DNA from: Colwellia psychrerythraea
Lineage (GTDB): Bacteria; Pseudomonadota; Gammaproteobacteria; Enterobacterales; Alteromonadaceae
Assembly: GCF_000764185.1 (NCBI RefSeq)
Contig: NZ_JQEC01000044.1
Coordinates: 124,001 to 188,000 of the forward strand
DNA: 64,000 bases
Direction: 5' to 3'
The notes under the pieces were generated by a model. It searched no databases. It was not told the DNA's origin and saw nothing but the letters and a program-made list of their open reading frames with translations. Below, one piece after another: positions 59,976 to 64,000 of this stretch (position 1 is its first letter; each line of letters opens with the position of its first letter). Both the position numbers and the translations under genes were made by a program.

Positions 59976-61349
59976 TTAACTTTTCTTCGTTGGTCGTTGC
60001 CAGCCGCTGAGATTGCGCTGCTTAGCGCGTCCAAGTGCTAAATCACTTTGCGCCACTTCTTTAGTTATTACTGAGCCAGCACCAATGGTTGCCGAGTCGC
60101 CAATAGTTACCGGAGCAACCAGAGAGCTGTTTGAGCCAATAAAAGCATTATCACCAATGGTTGTCGTTGATTTATTTACACCATCGTAGTTACAAGTAAT
60201 TGTGCCTGCACCAACATTTACCTTACGGCCAATTTCAGCATTACCTAAATACGATAAGTGACCCGCTTTAGTGCCTTCACCTAAAGTAGTATTTTTCATT
60301 TCTACAAAATTGCCAATATGAGAGTTTTGCTTCATTACTGAACCAGGACGAATGCGGGCGAAGGGTCCCACCGAACAATCAGCCTCGATAACTGCATCTT
60401 CAATGATGCTATTTGGCTTAATTTCAACGTTTTCGCCAATAGTACTATTTTTAATAATACAGTTAGCACCAACAAGTACGTTATCAGCTATGGTTACTTC
60501 ACCTTCAAAAATACAGTTAACATCAATGCTAACTTCAGTGCCGGTAGTTAACTTACCACGCACATCAATACGAGCAGGGTCACGTAAACTAGCACCAGCT
60601 ATCATTAGCTCTTCTGCTATGCGAGCTTGGTAAGCACGCTCTAGGGTAGCTAGTTGTACGCGGTTATTAGCACCTTCGACTTCAATTTCAGTTTCAGGAT
60701 GAGCGGTATTAATCGTTTTACCTTCACCGTGAGCTGAAGCAATGATATCGGTAAGGTAATATTCCCCTTGGGCGTTATCGCTTGATAAATTGCTTAACCA
60801 ACGTTTTAAATCGCCACCGTTAGCTAATAAAATTCCGGTATTTGCTTCATTAATTGTTAACTGCTCTGGGCTGGCATCTTTTTGTTCGATAATGCCAACA
60901 ACTTGTTGCTGACCAGCAATTTCTTCACGGACAATGCGGCCATAACCCATAGGGTTAGCTAAATGTACAGTTAATAGCGCCATGCCATCGCTAGGTTTTG
61001 CCGCTAATAAACTTTCTAAGGTAGATACTTTGGTTAAAGGCACATCACCATAAAGTACTAATACATCTTCATCATCGGTTAAAAATGGTGAAGCTTGATC
61101 AACTGCATGACCGGTACCAAGTTGCTCTACTTGCTCAACAAATGTTAAATCATCGCCAGTGATACGCTGCTGCAATACTTCACCACCAAAGCCATAAACC
61201 ACATAAATATTACTCGCGCCTAACTGGCGTGCACTATCGATAACATGTGCAACCATAGGTTTGTCAGCAATGCTGTGCAGTACTTTTGGTAAAGAAGAGC
61301 GCATACGGGTACCTTTACCCGCGGCAAGAATAACGACAGAAAGTGACAT
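59976..61349 (-). CDS. glmU: bifunctional UDP-N-acetylglucosamine diphosphorylase / glucosamine-1-phosphate N-acetyltransferase
   Basis: A 457-residue protein from the inner ATG ([16 protein letters not shown]); an ATG five codons upstream is possible. The N-terminal pyrophosphorylase domain has [34 protein letters not shown] and [11 protein letters not shown]. The C-terminal left-handed beta-helix has hexapeptide repeats ([20 protein letters not shown]) and the catalytic region [23 protein letters not shown]. It completes UDP-GlcNAc synthesis from GlmS and GlmM products. A family B palindrome and a terminator separate it from the DeoR gene. Confidence 0.97.
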   Translation of the reverse strand: MSLSVVILAAGKGTRMRSSLPKVLHSIADKPMVAHVIDSARQLGASNIYVVYGFGGEVLQQRITGDDLTFVEQVEQLGTGHAVDQASPFLTDDEDVLVLYGDVPLTKVSTLESLLAAKPSDGMALLTVHLANPMGYGRIVREEIAGQQQVVGIIEQKDASPEQLTINEANTGILLANGGDLKRWLSNLSSDNAQGEYYLTDIIASAHGEGKTINTAHPETEIEVEGANNRVQLATLERAYQARIAEELMIAGASLRDPARIDVRGKLTTGTEVSIDVNCIFEGEVTIADNVLVGANCIIKNSTIGENVEIKPNSIIEDAVIEADCSVGPFARIRPGSVMKQNSHIGNFVEMKNTTLGEGTKAGHLSYLGNAEIGRKVNVGAGTITCNYDGVNKSTTTIGDNAFIGSNSSLVAPVTIGDSATIGAGSVITKEVAQSDLALGRAKQRNLSGWQRPTKKS

Positions 61350-61462
61350 GATAAATCCATTCATTGAGCATTTTTAAGAGCGCGTATTGTAACCAAGTTT
61401 TAACATACTTTGCTAGTGCACTTGCTTAATATAGTTGCTCTTTACCTTTTTATAGTCGCTTT

Positions 61463-64000
61463 TTAACCTACCGCTAGATCTGTTATTACGGCAATCGGAG
61501 CTGTTTTATATTGATTAATTAAGCTGGCTAACTCCGGCTTACATGATCCACATTTAGTACCACATTGTAGTTTTTCGCCCAGTTTTTCAACACTAGTACA
61601 ACCTTGTGTTATGGCTTGATTAATCGTTTTCTCACCGACAGCAAAACAACTACATACTTGTTTACCTTGATTAAACTCTTCACTAGCAATACCGAGTAAC
61701 AGTGATTGTACTGTGGCAAACTCTAAGCTTGATACACTAAATACATGCTCAAGCCATGATGGTTCTATTTTAGGCCAGGCATTTGAAGAATAAGCTAAAT
61801 AACAAAGCTTACCTGCCTGTAAACAAACGATATAAGATTGTTGGTCTTGTTGAAAGGTTAACCACTCCCCTGATAGCCCACTCGTTTGTTGACACCAAAA
61901 CATAACATCAACAATAGGTTCATCAAAGGCGGCTTGATAAGCCTCGCCGTAAGCCGTGGTATTTTTTAACCAGAAATCTGCTGAAGCCTTGAGTTCGTTT
62001 ACTTCACTTTCACTAGTGAGGCGGTGAACGCTGACATACTGCTTAAAGGATTTTTTAGTCAGTTGAACTGCGCCCTGCTTACACTCAGCTTGCCCTGAAA
62101 TTGGGTCAACTACACCTTGATATAAGGCACTAACATTACCGTGTGAAGCAAAACTTTTATTCCAATGTATTGGCATAAAGCATTCACCTGCACGCTGCTT
62201 ATTATCAACTTTTACATGGGTAATCGCCTGCCCTGTACTTGCTGTAATGCTAAGCATATCGTCATCTTGTACCGACAATTTATTTGCATCACTAGGGTGT
62301 AAATAAAGATAAGGTTTGTCAGTGTGCGCCGAAAGTTTGCTGGCTTTTCCGGTACGAGTCATAGTGTGCCACTGATCACGCATGCGACCACTATTTAATA
62401 CAAACGGATATTCTGCATCAGTTCGTTGAATCGGCAACTGTGGCGTCACAGGGTAAAATTGTGCTTTGCTCGAATCTGTATTGAACTTTCCATCCGCATA
62501 AACGCGAGCACAACCTTGTGGAAATTCATTATTAACAGGCCATTGAATTGGCGCTAGTTGTTGGTATTGTTGTGCCGTTAACTGACTTAAGCCGCTTAAA
62601 TCAAGTAAACGTTCACCGTTGTTTTCAAAACTAGTTAATTGGCTATATTCTTTAAAAACATCGCTAACATCCTCGAAATCGAAGCCATCAAAGTCCATTG
62701 CTTGGGCAACATCACGAATAATCTGCCAATCATGTTTGGCTAGCCCTGCCGGCATAGCAGCATTGCGTTGACGAGATATGCGTCGCTCCGAATTGGTCAC
62801 TGTGCCATTTTTTTCTAACCAAGGTGTTGCTGGTAATTTCACATCAGCAAAGGCCAAGGTATCGTTCTCTTCAACACAATCTGACACTACCACTAACTGG
62901 CATTGTTTCATTGCCGCGGCAATTTTTGCTCTATCAGGCAAACTAACCATCGGATTAGTTGCCATTATCCATACAGCTTTTATTTCACCTGTGGCGATTT
63001 TATCGAACATTTCAACCGCCTTTGTGCCTTGTTCAGTTGCGATAGTAGGTGATTGCCAAAAGCGTTGTACTTTTTCTTGGTGCAGAGGGTTATCAATATC
63101 CATATGAGCAGCAAGTTGATTTGCTAAACCACCAACTTCTCTACCGCCCATAGCATTTGGTTGCCCGGTAATAGAGAATGGTCCACAGCCTACTTTTGCC
63201 ATTTTGCCACTGGCTAAATGACAGTTGATAATACTTTGGCACTTATCAACGCCAGAGGAAGACTGATTAATGCCCATAGAATAAAAGGTAACAGCCTTTT
63301 TGCTCTGACAAAACAATTGATAAACTACAACTAACTCTTGGCTGTTAACTTGACAATATTCTGCCACAGCATCTACTGACCACGATTTAGCTTCCTTAAG
63401 CGTCTGTTGAAAGCCTTCGGTAAACTTGGTGATATAATCAGTATCTAAACCATCATGATCATTTAAATAATTTAATAAACCATTAAAAAACGCCGCATCA
63501 GTACCTGGCTTTAATTGAATTAAGCTATCTGCAATTTCGCAGGTGGCTGTTTTTCTTGGGTCAATCACCACAACTTTCATTGCCGGATTGATTTTTTTAG
63601 CACGCTCAATACGTTGATATAATACCGGATGTGTCCATGCGGCGTTTGAACCCGTAAGTAATAACAAGTCAGTTTGCTCAAGATCTTGATAAGTACAAGG
63701 CACTACGTCTTCGCCAAAAGCGCGTTTATAAGCCGATACGGCTGACGACATGCAAAGCCTAGAGTTAGTATCAATATTGCCTGATCCGATATAACCCTTC
63801 ATCAATTTATTAGCGAGATAATAGTCTTCAGTCAATAACTGCCCCGAAACATAAAAAGCCACGGCATTTTTACCGTGCTTCTTAATAATATCGTTAAATT
63901 GCTGCGCCACGTAATCAGTAGCTTGTGACCAACTAACTTGTTCACCGGCTATTTCAGGCACTAATAAACGGTTAGTTAAGTCGATTGTATTAAGCAAATT
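61463..64000 (-). CDS. nasA: assimilatory nitrate reductase catalytic subunit (5' end outside window)
   Basis: At least 845 residues; the N-terminal [4Fe-4S] cysteines and the start lie beyond base 64000. It has the molybdopterin oxidoreductase pattern: SRLCMSSAVSAYKRAFGED, LLLTGSNAAWTHPVLYQRI, GPFSITGQPNAMGGREVGG (NasA/NarB-type) and, near the end, LNSGRMRDQWHTMTRTGKA of the molydopterin-dinucleotide-binding domain. The C-terminus carries an extra BFD-like [2Fe-2S] domain (CSCFAVGEKTINQAITQGCT, CGTKCGSC), seen in proteobacterial NasA. It reduces nitrate to nitrite in the cytoplasm. The neighbouring nas genes would be upstream, outside the window. Confidence 0.93.
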   Translation of the reverse strand, partial: NLLNTIDLTNRLLVPEIAGEQVSWSQATDYVAQQFNDIIKKHGKNAVAFYVSGQLLTEDYYLANKLMKGYIGSGNIDTNSRLCMSSAVSAYKRAFGEDVVPCTYQDLEQTDLLLLTGSNAAWTHPVLYQRIERAKKINPAMKVVVIDPRKTATCEIADSLIQLKPGTDAAFFNGLLNYLNDHDGLDTDYITKFTEGFQQTLKEAKSWSVDAVAEYCQVNSQELVVVYQLFCQSKKAVTFYSMGINQSSSGVDKCQSIINCHLASGKMAKVGCGPFSITGQPNAMGGREVGGLANQLAAHMDIDNPLHQEKVQRFWQSPTIATEQGTKAVEMFDKIATGEIKAVWIMATNPMVSLPDRAKIAAAMKQCQLVVVSDCVEENDTLAFADVKLPATPWLEKNGTVTNSERRISRQRNAAMPAGLAKHDWQIIRDVAQAMDFDGFDFEDVSDVFKEYSQLTSFENNGERLLDLSGLSQLTAQQYQQLAPIQWPVNNEFPQGCARVYADGKFNTDSSKAQFYPVTPQLPIQRTDAEYPFVLNSGRMRDQWHTMTRTGKASKLSAHTDKPYLYLHPSDANKLSVQDDDMLSITASTGQAITHVKVDNKQRAGECFMPIHWNKSFASHGNVSALYQGVVDPISGQAECKQGAVQLTKKSFKQYVSVHRLTSESEVNELKASADFWLKNTTAYGEAYQAAFDEPIVDVMFWCQQTSGLSGEWLTFQQDQQSYIVCLQAGKLCYLAYSSNAWPKIEPSWLEHVFSVSSLEFATVQSLLLGIASEEFNQGKQVCSCFAVGEKTINQAITQGCTSVEKLGEKLQCGTKCGSCKPELASLINQYKTAPIAVITDLAVG

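Overview
The window looks like a chromosomal segment of a cold- or marine-adapted gammaproteobacterium of the Alteromonadales, most like Colwellia or a close relative. The grounds are AT-rich DNA, glmU, a DeoR-type regulator and glmS lying close together, an assimilatory nitrate reductase, a PEP-CTERM protein, integron-type attC sites, and many YqjG-, DoxX-, pirin- and HupE-type genes. The genus is inferred from style and gene content, not from a database match. I saw no rRNA, tRNA or CRISPR array.

Layout. 1-931: the start of a DUF1611/DgcN-type D-glutamate N-acetyltransferase, cut by the window edge. 1285-9342: an accessory region with a cassette-like lipoprotein, a REP-associated tyrosine transposase beside three REP-like palindromes, a two-gene RHS system with an overlapping small membrane-protein gene, and a secreted orphan protein followed by an attC-like site. 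9543-24384: ordinary metabolic and regulatory genes (LysR regulator and DmpA-type peptidase, VOC protein, GNAT, two AraC regulators, CsgG-like lipoprotein, LysR regulator and cytochrome b561, TAP hydrolase and LytTR membrane regulator, MOSC protein, glutamine amidotransferase). 24682-29622: an outer-membrane protein, an ABC-type binding protein and a double-receiver hybrid histidine kinase, probably one sensing operon. 29819-38662: DUF417 membrane protein, PEP-CTERM protein with a sigma-54-like promoter, gamma-glutamyltransferase, a glycosyltransferase remnant, and a pirin/YqjG/DoxX operon divergent from a LysR regulator.

38842-42414 is the most interesting block. A His-rich periplasmic protein, a membrane-anchored protein and a HupE/UreJ permease lie next to an M56 (BlaR-like) membrane protease and a BlaI-family repressor. 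Four copies of one 21-bp palindrome, not the usual BlaI/MecI operator, sit in front of the repressor gene and between the two gene sets. I read this as a protease-relieved repressor controlling a metal-handling module.

42599-49772: DUF3297 protein, pirin pair, GNAT, agmatine-deiminase-like enzyme, a two-cassette attC array without an integrase, a double ABC ATPase, and a 17-residue-repeat (beta-flower-like) protein. 50026-56465: a sulfatase and a large PKD/propeller lipoprotein with repeat debris between them. 57049-64000: glmS, a DeoR-family regulator, glmU and the assimilatory nitrate reductase (cut by the window edge).

Several families of intergenic inverted repeats (14131-14220; 18482/48979/59898; 3265-3475) are scattered between genes. 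Start codons were moved from the longest reading frame wherever a Shine-Dalgarno sequence, a signal peptide or an ATG replacing a TTG/GTG argued for it.
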